Assembly: GCA_964457685.1 (NCBI GenBank)
Contig: CAYWFS010000001.1
Coordinates: forward strand, 62,001 to 126,000
Length of the DNA: 64,000 nucleotides
Reading direction: 5' to 3'
Origin: UMGS1696 sp964457685
Lineage (GTDB): Bacteria; Bacillota; Clostridia; Oscillospirales; CAG-272
A program made the position numbers and the translations under genes. Of the stretch, positions 24,457-32,828 are shown piece after piece (the stretch's first letter is position 1; each line of letters starts with the position of its first letter). Under the pieces are notes generated by a model, which saw nothing but the letters and a program-made list of their open reading frames with translations, was not told the origin of the DNA and ran no database searches.

Positions 24457-25683
24457 TTATTTGTCGAGCTGGTAGAAGCCGTGGTTCTTCTCGGTTCTGT
24501 GTGTCCACATACCGCGAGTGAAGTCCGGGATGTCAACGGGAGCACCGTTGTTCTGGATGGAGATTTCGGAAAGGGGAGTGATAGCCATCCAGGCAGCTGT
24601 GTCGTAGGTGTCGATCGGAGGAACGTCGCCTGTGCTGAGTGCTTCAAAGAATGCATCGAATACAAGCCAGTCCATACCGCCGTGACCGCCCTTAACGCCT
24701 TCTTCTTCAAACTTACGCCATACGGGATGTTCGTGTTCTGCACGGTAATCCTTTACGTTGCCGTAGAAGGAGTGATCCCATTCCGGGAATGTTCCGTCAT
24801 CGAAGTATACAGCATCGCAGTTTTCATTGAAGAAACCGTTTGTACCGCGAACTGTGAAGTCTCTGGAGTAGTTTCTGGGAAGAGTTGTGTCGAGTGTGAG
24901 TGTGATAAGCTCGCCGTTAGCACACTTGATGTTTGTCTTAACGATGTCGCCCTGTGCGAAGTGAGCGGTCTTAAGCTCGGGGTTTACCTTTTCGTTCTTG
25001 TTAGCGTAGTCGTTGATACCGAACGCACCGGAAGAAACGGAGGTAAGGGAGAGCATACGGTTACCGCGGTTGATGTCGAGAATCTTAGCGATCGGGCCAA
25101 GCTCGTGTGTGGGGTAGTTTTCGCAGTTGCGGTTCTTGTAGTTGCGGAGTCTGTAGTGTCTGTATTCTTCACCGAAAGCAACTTCGCTTCTGAGGTCGTG
25201 TCTGTAACCGCCTTCGCAGTGTACGATCTTTCCGAAGAGTCCTTCGCGAACCATCTTCATGATCATCATTTCGTTTCTGTCGTAGCAGCAGTTTTCAAGC
25301 ATCATGCAGTGAATGCCTGTCTTTTCGTATGTATCAACAAGCTTCCAGCAGTCGTCGATGGAATAAGCACCGCCAACTTCGATACCAACCTGCTTGCCGT
25401 GTTCCATAGCGTATACAGCTGCGGGAATGTGGTTTTCCCATGCGGAGAATACGAATACAACGTCAACGTCATCTCTTTCGATGAGTTCCTTGTAGTCGGT
25501 GGTTCCGTAAACGTCCCAGCCCTTCTTTTCCTTGCAGAATTTCTGAGCTCTTTCGATTCTGTCTTCGTAAACGTCGCAAACCGCTGTAACGATTGTGTCG
25601 TCTCTTTCTGTGAGGATTCCGTAAACGTGACCGTAGCCTCTGGAACCGAGACCGATAACGCCTACTCTGTACTGTTCTGCCAT
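24457..25683 (-). CDS. Gfo/Idh/MocA-family oxidoreductase resembling GH109 glycosidases
   Basis: A 408-residue protein starting at ATG 25683, which has AGGAG at ideal spacing; an ATG six bases upstream is too close to that site. The N-terminal Rossmann fold has YRVGVIGLGSRGYGH. The later segments KQVGIEVGGAYSIDDCW, DTYEKTGIHCMMLENCCYD, GLFGKIVHCEGGYRHDLR, YPTHELGPIAKILDINRGNR and GGHGGMDW follow the pattern of GH109, enzymes that cleave alpha-N-acetylgalactosamine through NAD-dependent oxidation and elimination. No signal peptide is seen, so it would act on imported sugars. Assignment to GH109 rather than another MocA-type enzyme is an inference from these motifs. It has its own promoter and a folded leader. 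Confidence 0.8.
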   Translation of the reverse strand: MAEQYRVGVIGLGSRGYGHVYGILTERDDTIVTAVCDVYEDRIERAQKFCKEKKGWDVYGTTDYKELIERDDVDVVFVFSAWENHIPAAVYAMEHGKQVGIEVGGAYSIDDCWKLVDTYEKTGIHCMMLENCCYDRNEMMIMKMVREGLFGKIVHCEGGYRHDLRSEVAFGEEYRHYRLRNYKNRNCENYPTHELGPIAKILDINRGNRMLSLTSVSSGAFGINDYANKNEKVNPELKTAHFAQGDIVKTNIKCANGELITLTLDTTLPRNYSRDFTVRGTNGFFNENCDAVYFDDGTFPEWDHSFYGNVKDYRAEHEHPVWRKFEEEGVKGGHGGMDWLVFDAFFEALSTGDVPPIDTYDTAAWMAITPLSEISIQNNGAPVDIPDFTRGMWTHRTEKNHGFYQLDK

Positions 25684-25726
25684 ATCCATACTCCTTATAT
25701 ATCAATTATCTTAGTGATGTAAAGCT

Positions 25727-25815
25727 GCGGCTGCATGACTCCGCAATTTTCGGGAGTAACGCAAGCCGATTAATCGAACCATAACATATTATAGCATATA
25801 AATCCGTCAAGTCAA
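25727..25815 (-). promoter_or_regulatory. Promoter and leader hairpin of the GH109-like gene
   Basis: On the minus strand AGTCAA/TTGACT (25810-25815) and TATAAT (25788-25793) are 16 bp apart. The leader (25767-25727) folds as a two-tier stem: GGC(T)TGC with GCAGCC, then ACTCC with GGAGT, separated by a three-by-three internal loop and closed by CGAAAATTGC. It has no T-run, so it is a structured leader and not a terminator. Confidence 0.55.
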
Positions 25816-25835
25816 CCTTGTATTGCATTTTTTGT

Positions 25836-26237
25836 TTATTTTTTTTGCAAATTTTTTGTTTTTTTCTTCACGGAGAGACTTTTTACGGCAAGTTTTGCAA
25901 GAACGGAAACTCCCGCAATTACCAAAAGATACCCGAAAAAGATTCTGAGAGAGGTCTCCGAGAGCTTGTCTCTCAGAAAAGTGCCGAGGAATACACCGGG
26001 GAGAGAAAGAGATGAGCAGAAGAGGATGAGCTTGGTGTTTGGCAGGGTTTGTCTTCTGTGTTGGAGCCATGCGGAGGTCGAGGAGGAGAGAATGAACAGT
26101 AGAAGATTTGTCGCCTGAGCAATGCTTTGCGTCATGTCAAGATACATGGTCATGTAAACCACAAGTAGCCCTCCACCTCCGACTCCGCAACCCGAAGCTG
26201 CCGAAATAATCAGAGTTACTACAGCCGATATGAGCAC
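25836..26237 (-). CDS. TSUP (TauE/SafE, DUF81) half-transporter, second of a pair
   Basis: A 133-residue membrane protein, half the ~250-residue length of ordinary TSUP permeases. It has about four hydrophobic segments and the family's glycine-rich loop in SGCGVGGGGLLVVYM. TSUP proteins move sulfite, sulfoacetate, taurine-derived anions or similar organic anions. It starts at GTG 26237, six bases after GGGAGG; an overlapping ATG is out of frame. It lies 20 bp after the other half-gene, so the two products probably assemble into one full transporter. The C-terminus is rich in lysine. Confidence 0.82.
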   Translation of the reverse strand: MLISAVVTLIISAASGCGVGGGGLLVVYMTMYLDMTQSIAQATNLLLFILSSSTSAWLQHRRQTLPNTKLILFCSSLSLPGVFLGTFLRDKLSETSLRIFFGYLLVIAGVSVLAKLAVKSLSVKKKTKNLQKK

Positions 26238-26257
26238 ATTCTACCTCCCACAGCACA

Positions 26258-26650
26258 TTATCGAGTGCCGAGTATCATATTTATTCCGGAGTATATCGTG
26301 AGTACGGAAAAAGCAATCGACAAGTATTTCGTGTCCACCGAGCCTTTCAGAAATGCACCGATACAGCCGCCGAGAATTGCCGGTATTAGCATGGAAAAGG
26401 CAAATTCAAGATAAACGGTGCCACTCGGATAAAGCAGCAGAGAAATTACGGACATGGGAAGCACACTTGTCATTGCAAGTCCGTAAGCGTCGCATTCTTT
26501 TCCGCTGATTTTTTTGATTATCACGCTTGCAAGCATTATAAAAACACCGCCTCCCGTACCGAGAAGACCGTTTACCGTACCTCCGATAAAGCATATTGCC
26601 GAGACGCACAGTATAAGTATCAGATTCTGCTGCGTTACCCTTGACTGCAT
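26258..26650 (-). CDS. TSUP (TauE/SafE, DUF81) half-transporter, first of a pair
   Basis: A 130-residue membrane protein with about four hydrophobic segments. The glycine motif NGLLGTGGGVFIMLAS near residues 30-45 is the signature of TSUP permeases and mirrors that in the downstream half-gene. The start was set at ATG 26650, six bases after GGAG; upstream in-frame codons lack a ribosome site. The pair looks like a permease encoded as two homologous halves. The gene is preceded by about 170 nt of strongly structured leader. Substrate unknown. Confidence 0.82.
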   Translation of the reverse strand: MQSRVTQQNLILILCVSAICFIGGTVNGLLGTGGGVFIMLASVIIKKISGKECDAYGLAMTSVLPMSVISLLLYPSGTVYLEFAFSMLIPAILGGCIGAFLKGSVDTKYLSIAFSVLTIYSGINMILGTR

Positions 26651-26695
26651 AATAATCTCCATTCCGCCGTCGTTCGGCTGCACAAATAGTTAACG

Positions 26696-26852
26696 AAATT
26701 CACCGGCGTCGCTTGCGACAAAAACGGGTTGGGTCCCGTTTTTTAGGTGAATTTATGCGTGAAACAGTTTTTCTTTCCGGTTTTAAAGCATTAAACTTTC
26801 ACGCTATCACTCCTTACATAAGCTTTTATATATTATCTCAGGATTCGTTCAA
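26696..26852 (-). promoter_or_regulatory. Promoter and highly structured leader of the split TSUP transporter (riboswitch-like candidate)
   Basis: Read leftward, TTGAAC (26852-26847) and TATAAA (26830-26825) are 16 bp apart. In the leader GCGTGAAA (26804-26797) pairs with TTTCACGC (26764-26757). AAATTCACC (26754-26746) pairs with GGTGAATTT (26704-26696), closing a three-way arrangement. Inside it, AAAACGGG/CCCGTTTT (26742-26721) is a terminator-like hairpin and GTCG-CAAG-CGAC (26719-26708) a small one. The two long stems share a GTGAA/TTCAC core, so their strands could swap partners. The start codon is 46 nt further. Ligand and mechanism are unknown, and I matched it to no known class. Confidence 0.5.
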
Positions 26853-26860
26853 AATTATCC

Positions 26861-26889
26861 TTGTATTTTTCTTTTCCGCATGATAAAAT
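26861..26889 (+). promoter_or_regulatory. Promoter of ftsK
   Basis: TTGTAT (26861-26866) and TAAAAT (26884-26889) with a 17-bp spacer, 70 bp before the ftsK ATG. It is divergent from the TSUP promoter. Confidence 0.6.
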
Positions 26890-26958
26890 ATATACTCGGA
26901 ATTATATCGCTATTTTGAAATTCAGACTGTAAATAATCTGTACGGAAAGGGGTAAACG

Positions 26959-29871
26959 ATGGCTCAGACCAAAAAAAAGACTACCGGTACACGTTCTTCA
27001 TCGAAAAGCAAAAGTACGAAGAAACAGCCTAAAACAGCCGAAAAACATATTTCAAGTGAGTTTTTGAATCAGGCGGCACCGTATATTCTTGCGGCTTTGG
27101 CAATACTTTTGGCTGTCTGCATAGTTATCGGAGAGGGAAAGATAGGCGGCGGAATAAAAATGTTCTTCACAGGACTTTTTTCGTCGGCTGCATATGCAAT
27201 TCCCGTTTTTCTTCTCGTAAGAGCATATCTTTGGCGGAGAGACGTTGAGGAGGGGCAGAACTACGGTCGCAATTCATGTACTGCCATAGTGTTTGTATGC
27301 TTTACCATGCTTCTTCACATACTCGGCGGAGGAGAAAGCAGTCTCGGATTCACGGTGCATTACAAGGACGGTATGAACCTTGTCGGCGGTGGAGCTGTCG
27401 GCGGTATACTCGGTGAGCTTCTTTTCAGAGGCTTCGGAAAAATATGCTCCGTAATAATACTTGTGTCCGTTGCAGTTATTCTTTCGCTGTACATAGCGGG
27501 ACTTACTCCAAAGGGAATATATGTCTGGGTGGCATATCACATAAAATTCGCAGGTGAAAAAAGGGCAAGGAGAGCGGAGATAAGAAAAAATGCACCTCCG
27601 ACAAAGCGTGAAATTAAGGAAGAAGAATATCTTGCCTACCTGAAAGAAAAGAAAAGGCGTGAGAGGGCAGAGCTTGAGAGTGCAAAAGAGAAACAAAACG
27701 AGCCTGTCGTAAAGAAAGCCGTTCAGCAGCCTACCGTATACAAGGTAAGAAGACGCAGACTGACGGAGATGGATATTCCGCTTGACGATGATATTACCGA
27801 AAGCGTACAGAATACAACCGAGGAAGACTACGAATACGATAGCGAATACGGAGAGGTCTCCTCTGTGGTTGACGAAAAGATATTCGATGAGGTAATGCGT
27901 CGCACAAAAGAACGTATAGAAAAAAGCAAGGGCGAGGAGCTTCTCAAAGAGCTTCCGTCAGACGAAGCATTTGAAAGCGAAGAAGTCGAGATTTCGAATG
28001 AACCTACAGCGGAAATTGTGTCGGGCGGTGTGGTATACGGTGCTGACGAGAGCGACTTTGACGAAAACGGCATTGACACGGAAGAAAGCATTGTCGCAGG
28101 AGAGGTTCTTGACGCTGTTGAAATTGCGGCGATAAATCTTCACGAAAAGGCAAAGCATACGGCAGGTACAAAATCAACTCACACCGAAGCAAAAACGGAA
28201 GAAAAGCAAGACTCCGACGACGGCACGCTTGATATATCTCAGATATTTGCGGGAGACGGAGAGGATCTTATAAATAAGGTGTCAGAGGCTCATACAAAAG
28301 AAGGACTGAGCGTAAAGCGTGAAGCACTCTCGAGTGAAAGCTCCGAAGCGGTAAGTGAGATCGTATCTCAGCCGAGTATGCCCGAATATGTTTTCCCCCC
28401 GATTGAGCTTCTTACGGCAGATGACGACAGCGGTCAGGAAAATATAAAGGATGAGCTTCAGGAAAACGCACTGAAGCTTGTGGAAACGCTCCGTTCGTTT
28501 AACGTAAAGGTTAAAATAGAAGACATTTCCAGAGGTCCTACCATAACGAGATACGAGCTTATTCCCGAACCCGGAACAAAGGTAAGCTCAATAAAGAATC
28601 TTGTTGACGATATTGCACTTAATCTTGCGACAACGGGTGTCAGAATCGAAGCTCCGATACCCGGAAAAAGTGCGGTAGGAATCGAAGTTCCGAATAAAAA
28701 GCAGGCAACCGTACATCTCAGAACGCTTATCGAATCCGCAAAATTTAAAAGCGAAAAAAGCAAGCTGACGGTTTGTCTCGGAGAAGATGTTGCCGGTGAG
28801 CCGAGATTCTTCGATATAGCTAAAATGCCGCACCTTCTTATCGCAGGTACCACAGGCTCCGGTAAATCCGTCTGCATAAACTCGATTATAATGAGTATTC
28901 TTTATAAAGCATCTCCCGATGAAGTTAAGCTTATGCTTATAGACCCGAAAAAGGTTGAGCTTAATATATATAACGGCATTCCTCACCTCCTTGTCCCCGT
29001 AATCAGCGAGACAAAAAAGGCTTCCGGAGCATTGTCGTGGGCGGTCGGCGAGATGGAAAGAAGATACGGACTTATCGAAGCTGTCGGTGTTCGTGACATA
29101 AACGCATATAACAAGGTAACGGAAAACGACCCCGATTACGAGCGTATGTGCAGAATAGTTATCATAATCGACGAGCTTGCCGACTTCATGATGACAGCCC
29201 CCGATGAGGTCGAGGAGTCCATATGCCGACTTGCACAGAAAGCGAGAGCCGCCGGTATGCACCTTATCGTAGGTACGCAGAGACCGTCAACAAACGTAAT
29301 TACTGGTCTTATTAAGGCGAATATCCCCTCGAGAATTGCGTTTACCGTAACAAACCAGGTGGATTCACGAGTTATTCTCGACCGTGTGGGTGCGGAAAAC
29401 CTTATCGGACGAGGAGATATGCTCTTTAACCCCGTAGGTGCTTTGAAGCCGTTCAGAGTTCAGGGTGCGTTCGTTTCGGAATCCGATGTCGAAAAGGTGG
29501 TTACCTACATCAAGAATTTCAATGCGGAATGCGACACATATTCGGAATCCGTTGCAAATCAGATTGAGCGTGAGGCTCAGAAGTGCGACAGCGGAGGAAA
29601 GGGTAAAAAAGGCGGAGACGGCACAGGTACTGACGGCGGAGATGAAGATCCCATGCTCAGTGCGGCTATTGAGCTTGCGGTTGATTCGAGAAAAATATCG
29701 ACCTCTCTTATTCAGAGAAAGCTCTCTCTCGGCTACGGACGTGCGGCAAAGCTCATAGACCGCATGGAAGAGCTTGGATATGTAAGTGCCCCCGACGGAC
29801 AAAAACCCCGTGAGGTACTCATAACCAAGCAGGAATATATGGAAATGCGTCTCAACAACGATATAGATTAA
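26959..29871 (+). CDS. ftsK: DNA translocase FtsK/SpoIIIE
   Basis: A 970-residue septal DNA pump. Four hydrophobic segments lie within residues about 37-190. A long, charged linker (about 200-480) is rich in Glu and Lys. The motor has Walker A GTTGSGKSV at about 629-637, Walker B in IVIIIDELADFMM, and VGTQRPSTNVITGLIK, as in SpoIIIE. The C-terminal gamma winged helix, which reads DNA polarity, is present (ISTSLIQRKLSLGYGRAAKL). It clears chromosome DNA from closing septa and, in spore formers, into the forespore. The ATG follows GGAAAGGGG. tmk follows after 14 bp. Confidence 0.95.
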   Translation: MAQTKKKTTGTRSSSKSKSTKKQPKTAEKHISSEFLNQAAPYILAALAILLAVCIVIGEGKIGGGIKMFFTGLFSSAAYAIPVFLLVRAYLWRRDVEEGQNYGRNSCTAIVFVCFTMLLHILGGGESSLGFTVHYKDGMNLVGGGAVGGILGELLFRGFGKICSVIILVSVAVILSLYIAGLTPKGIYVWVAYHIKFAGEKRARRAEIRKNAPPTKREIKEEEYLAYLKEKKRRERAELESAKEKQNEPVVKKAVQQPTVYKVRRRRLTEMDIPLDDDITESVQNTTEEDYEYDSEYGEVSSVVDEKIFDEVMRRTKERIEKSKGEELLKELPSDEAFESEEVEISNEPTAEIVSGGVVYGADESDFDENGIDTEESIVAGEVLDAVEIAAINLHEKAKHTAGTKSTHTEAKTEEKQDSDDGTLDISQIFAGDGEDLINKVSEAHTKEGLSVKREALSSESSEAVSEIVSQPSMPEYVFPPIELLTADDDSGQENIKDELQENALKLVETLRSFNVKVKIEDISRGPTITRYELIPEPGTKVSSIKNLVDDIALNLATTGVRIEAPIPGKSAVGIEVPNKKQATVHLRTLIESAKFKSEKSKLTVCLGEDVAGEPRFFDIAKMPHLLIAGTTGSGKSVCINSIIMSILYKASPDEVKLMLIDPKKVELNIYNGIPHLLVPVISETKKASGALSWAVGEMERRYGLIEAVGVRDINAYNKVTENDPDYERMCRIVIIIDELADFMMTAPDEVEESICRLAQKARAAGMHLIVGTQRPSTNVITGLIKANIPSRIAFTVTNQVDSRVILDRVGAENLIGRGDMLFNPVGALKPFRVQGAFVSESDVEKVVTYIKNFNAECDTYSESVANQIEREAQKCDSGGKGKKGGDGTGTDGGDEDPMLSAAIELAVDSRKISTSLIQRKLSLGYGRAAKLIDRMEELGYVSAPDGQKPREVLITKQEYMEMRLNNDID

Positions 29872-29885
29872 AGCAGGAAACAAAA

Positions 29886-30569
29886 ATGGGAATACTTATA
29901 GTTATCGAGGGTCTTGACGGATCGGGAAAGGAAACTCAAACCTCCCTCCTTAAAGCTCACCTCGAAGAAAAAAACAAAAAGGTGCGTGTTATCGACTTCC
30001 CCGACTATGCGTCAGAGGGTTGCACGCTTGTAAAAATGTATCTCGACGGAAAGCTCGGAGAAAATCCGGAGGATACAAACGCATATGCCGCCTCCATGTT
30101 CTTTGCCGCCGACAGATATGTAAGCTATGTTAATTCATGGAAAAAGGATTACGAGGACGAAAACACTGTCGTTATAGCAAACAGATATACAACGGCAAAC
30201 GCATACCACCAGCTCTCGAAAATGCCCGAGGAAAAGTGGGATGCATTTCTCGATTGGCTGTGGGATTTCGAGTTTAAAAAGCTGACGCTTCCGTCTCCCG
30301 ATATGGTACTTCTTCTCGATATGCCCGAGTCGGTGTCATCCGCCATGGTGAAAAAGAGAAGCGGAGAGACGGGACGAAAGCTCGATATTCACGAAACACA
30401 CAAGGCTTATCTCGAAAGATGTCGTACCGCCGCTTCATATGCCGCCGAAAAATGTGCGTGGAATGTGATTCCGTGTGCGGAGGAAAATGCCTGCGAACCG
30501 TATTCGAGAGAAAAAATAGCGGAAAACGTGGCAAAAGTCGTTGACAAATTTATGGAAAACGAAAAATAA
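29886..30569 (+). CDS. tmk: Thymidylate kinase (variant)
   Basis: A 227-residue kinase converting dTMP to dTDP. The P-loop is GLDGSGKET (residues 9-17), where most Tmk have GxxGxGKST/T. The usual DRY...A.Q motif appears as NRYTTANAYHQ (about 98-108), with Asn for Asp. LLLDMPESVSS followed by KKRSGETGRKLDIHE is the lid region. These differences point to a Clostridia-type variant Tmk and not to loss of function, because the rest of the fold is kept. It starts at an ATG after AGCAGGA, 14 bp behind ftsK, and is probably in the same transcript. Confidence 0.85.
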   Translation: MGILIVIEGLDGSGKETQTSLLKAHLEEKNKKVRVIDFPDYASEGCTLVKMYLDGKLGENPEDTNAYAASMFFAADRYVSYVNSWKKDYEDENTVVIANRYTTANAYHQLSKMPEEKWDAFLDWLWDFEFKKLTLPSPDMVLLLDMPESVSSAMVKKRSGETGRKLDIHETHKAYLERCRTAASYAAEKCAWNVIPCAEENACEPYSREKIAENVAKVVDKFMENEK

Positions 30570-30699
30570 GGTGTAAAAATCGAATATCGGAGCATACACA
30601 GCAAAAAAACGACTTAATGTTTATGAATTGTTAACCGCTTTCAAGCAAAATAATGATATAATAATAAGTAAAGTAATATTAAACCAAAGGAGGTATATT

Positions 30700-31248
30700 A
30701 TGATTATCGAATTTCTTGCAAACGGATTTGAGGAGATAGAGGCTCTTACTCCCGTGGACGTACTCAGAAGAGCAGGCTGTGAAGTGAAATGTGTTTCCAT
30801 AAACAGCGAAAGAACGGTGGTCGGAGCACACGGTATAGAGGTGGTCGCCGATATGACGATAGATGAAGCGGAAAAGCTCTCTCTCGAACCTGAAATGATA
30901 ATACTTCCCGGAGGAATGCCGGGAGCCGAAAATCTTGACAGAAATGCCGCTGTTGACGGCTTCATCTCCCGTGCAAACGAAAGAGGAGCATATATTGCGG
31001 CAATCTGTGCCTCTCCCATGATACTCGGTAAACGAGGACTTCTCAGTGGCAAGCGTGCGGTATGCTACCCCGGATTTGAAGAATATCTGAGCGGTGCCGT
31101 TCTTACAGGCAGACGAGTAGAATGTGACGGAAATATCATTACCTCATGCGGTATGGGTGCGGCACTTGAATTTGCTCTCGAACTTTGCAAACTTATCAAA
31201 GGAGAAGACGTTGCTGAAAAGATAGGCGTCGCTGTGATTGCAAAATGA
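30700..31248 (+). CDS. DJ-1/PfpI-family protein
   Basis: A 182-residue protein. Start set at ATG 30700, seven bases after AAAGGAGG; an upstream in-frame ATG has no ribosome site. It begins MIIEFLANGFEEIEALTPVDVLRRAG, split here into its two typical parts: the Glu-containing N-terminus and the nucleophile elbow AAICASPMILG with Cys at about 102. LPGGMPGAENL and GKRAVCYPGFEEYL are further family marks. DJ-1-like proteins have been linked to glyoxalase, deglycase or chaperone roles, but the cellular task here is unknown. Its stop overlaps the next start (ATGA). Confidence 0.9.
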   Translation: MIIEFLANGFEEIEALTPVDVLRRAGCEVKCVSINSERTVVGAHGIEVVADMTIDEAEKLSLEPEMIILPGGMPGAENLDRNAAVDGFISRANERGAYIAAICASPMILGKRGLLSGKRAVCYPGFEEYLSGAVLTGRRVECDGNIITSCGMGAALEFALELCKLIKGEDVAEKIGVAVIAK

Positions 31249-31853
31249 TAAAAAAACAGAAGGATGACATAAGAGAAGAATACCGCTCCCGTCGAAAAGC
31301 GATGTCAACCGAAGAAAAATTCGCAAGAGACAACGCAATATGTCAGGCGGTCGAGGGGCTTGTAAGCTTCAGATATGCGGAATACGTGCTTCTTTATGCG
31401 GCTCAACCCGACGAAATAGATGTATCGCTTATAGCTGAGTCCGCTCTCAAAAAAGGAAAGAAGATATGCTTCCCGAGATGCGACAAAAAGACTCATACAA
31501 TGAAATATCACATAGTATCCTCTCTTGACGAGCTTGAAATTGATTCCTACGGTATCGCAGAGCCGAAAGAGGATGCACCGATATACGACGTGAAAAACGA
31601 AACTGCGGGGGCGGTATGCTTTGTTCCGGGGCTTGTTTATGATACGGCAGGCTATCGTCTCGGCTACGGTAAGGGATTTTACGACAGATACCTTTCCGAA
31701 TTCAGCGGTTGCACAATAGGTGTGGTTTACTCGGATTATATACTTCCCGAAGTTCCGAGAGGCAGATTCGATGTTTCCGTGAATATCCTGCTTACCGAAA
31801 AGGGAGTCCGTGTCACAAAGGATTCAAAAAAGACACGTCCCGGAAAGGTATAA
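31245..31853 (+). CDS. 5-formyltetrahydrofolate cyclo-ligase family protein
   Basis: A 202-residue protein of the MTHFS/YgfA family, which converts 5-formyl-THF with ATP into 5,10-methenyl-THF. The N-terminus has the basic YRSRRKAMSTEE region that binds phosphate. The C-terminal hallmark YRLGYGKGFYDRYL is intact, and CFVPGLVYDTAGYRL precedes it. It overlaps the DJ-1 gene by four bases, so the two are translationally coupled. The C-terminal tail (KDSKKTRPGKV) is basic. Confidence 0.92.
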   Translation: MIKKQKDDIREEYRSRRKAMSTEEKFARDNAICQAVEGLVSFRYAEYVLLYAAQPDEIDVSLIAESALKKGKKICFPRCDKKTHTMKYHIVSSLDELEIDSYGIAEPKEDAPIYDVKNETAGAVCFVPGLVYDTAGYRLGYGKGFYDRYLSEFSGCTIGVVYSDYILPEVPRGRFDVSVNILLTEKGVRVTKDSKKTRPGKV

Positions 31854-31856
31854 AAA

Positions 31857-32810
31857 TTGAATTCCGAGCAGAAGAATTCAAAAACAAATGTAAAGAACGA
31901 ATTTCGCTCCGCCGCCTTTACTCCGATACTTATTATCGTGGTGTTTGCCCTGATACTGGGTGCAAGATTTATGCCGAACGAGTCACTGGGTCTTGACGAA
32001 AATCCGTATCTTGCGGTAGTGGTGATACAGATACTTACCTACGCTTTGCCGTCACTGTTTTATACCCGACTCAGAGGACGTGAGTTCAGTGACAGCACAA
32101 GACTTCGCCATTTTTCGCCGTCCTCACTGTTGTATGTGTTCCATACGTCTGTGTTCCTGCTTAGCGGAGTCGTGCTTATCAGTATGGCTATGTATACAGC
32201 ATTCCCCGATAATTTTGCGGCAACCTTATCGTCGGACTATGCCGCATTTGCGATGAACGGTCGTTTTTTCGATGTGCTGTATCTTATTCTTGCTTTTGCG
32301 GTGCTTCCGGCAGTTACGGAGGAATACCTTTTCAGAGGGATTATTGCGGCGGAATATGAAAAATACGGTGTCGGAATAGCCGTTTTCATGAGTGCCGTAA
32401 CATTTGCGATGTCGCATTTTTCGCTTGCACGTTTTCCCGTTTATCTTTTTTCGGGAGTTGTGCTTGCACTTTGTATGTACACAACACGTTCGGTTTTAGG
32501 CTCGGCGATAGCACATACGATAAACAATGCCTTTGTGCTTCTTTCCGAACAGTTTGTGCTTCATATTGCGGACAAGCAGAACGTCAGCTTCATGCTGTTT
32601 GTTATAATCATAGGAGCCGTGCTTATAGTTTCCGCAATGCTTATGTGTTATGAAGCACAGGCAATTTACAGGGGATATGCGGAGGAAAGCGTTCCGGCGG
32701 ATTATGTTCCGAAAAAAAAGAATAATGCATTCAGAGGTATAGCTGAAGCATTTTTTACCCCGACATTTCTGATCGTCGTCATCATCTTCGTTGTGGCGTC
32801 GATGACATGA
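31857..32810 (+). CDS. CPBP-family intramembrane metalloprotease (CAAX protease-like)
   Basis: A 317-residue membrane protein with about seven or eight hydrophobic segments. It starts at TTG 31857, about nine bases after GGAAAGG and three bases behind the previous stop. The Abi/CPBP motifs are present: TEEYLFRG (Glu pair about 153-154), FAMSHFSLARFP (His about 186) and HTINNAF (about 219). These residues form the metal-dependent intramembrane active site of Rce1-like proteases. Bacterial members act in peptide maturation or self-immunity; nothing nearby resembles a bacteriocin gene, so its substrate is unknown. Confidence 0.88.
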   Translation: MNSEQKNSKTNVKNEFRSAAFTPILIIVVFALILGARFMPNESLGLDENPYLAVVVIQILTYALPSLFYTRLRGREFSDSTRLRHFSPSSLLYVFHTSVFLLSGVVLISMAMYTAFPDNFAATLSSDYAAFAMNGRFFDVLYLILAFAVLPAVTEEYLFRGIIAAEYEKYGVGIAVFMSAVTFAMSHFSLARFPVYLFSGVVLALCMYTTRSVLGSAIAHTINNAFVLLSEQFVLHIADKQNVSFMLFVIIIGAVLIVSAMLMCYEAQAIYRGYAEESVPADYVPKKKNNAFRGIAEAFFTPTFLIVVIIFVVASMT

Positions 32811-32828
32811 CACAATCCTTGAAATGAG

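Noticed and set aside
24442..25722. 426-codon plus-strand open frame
   Set aside because: Antisense to the GH109-like gene and starts inside the znu terminator region.
31857..32810. Bacteriocin immunity or maturation locus because of the CPBP protease
   Set aside because: No precursor peptide, export ABC gene or modification enzyme is nearby; the context is housekeeping.
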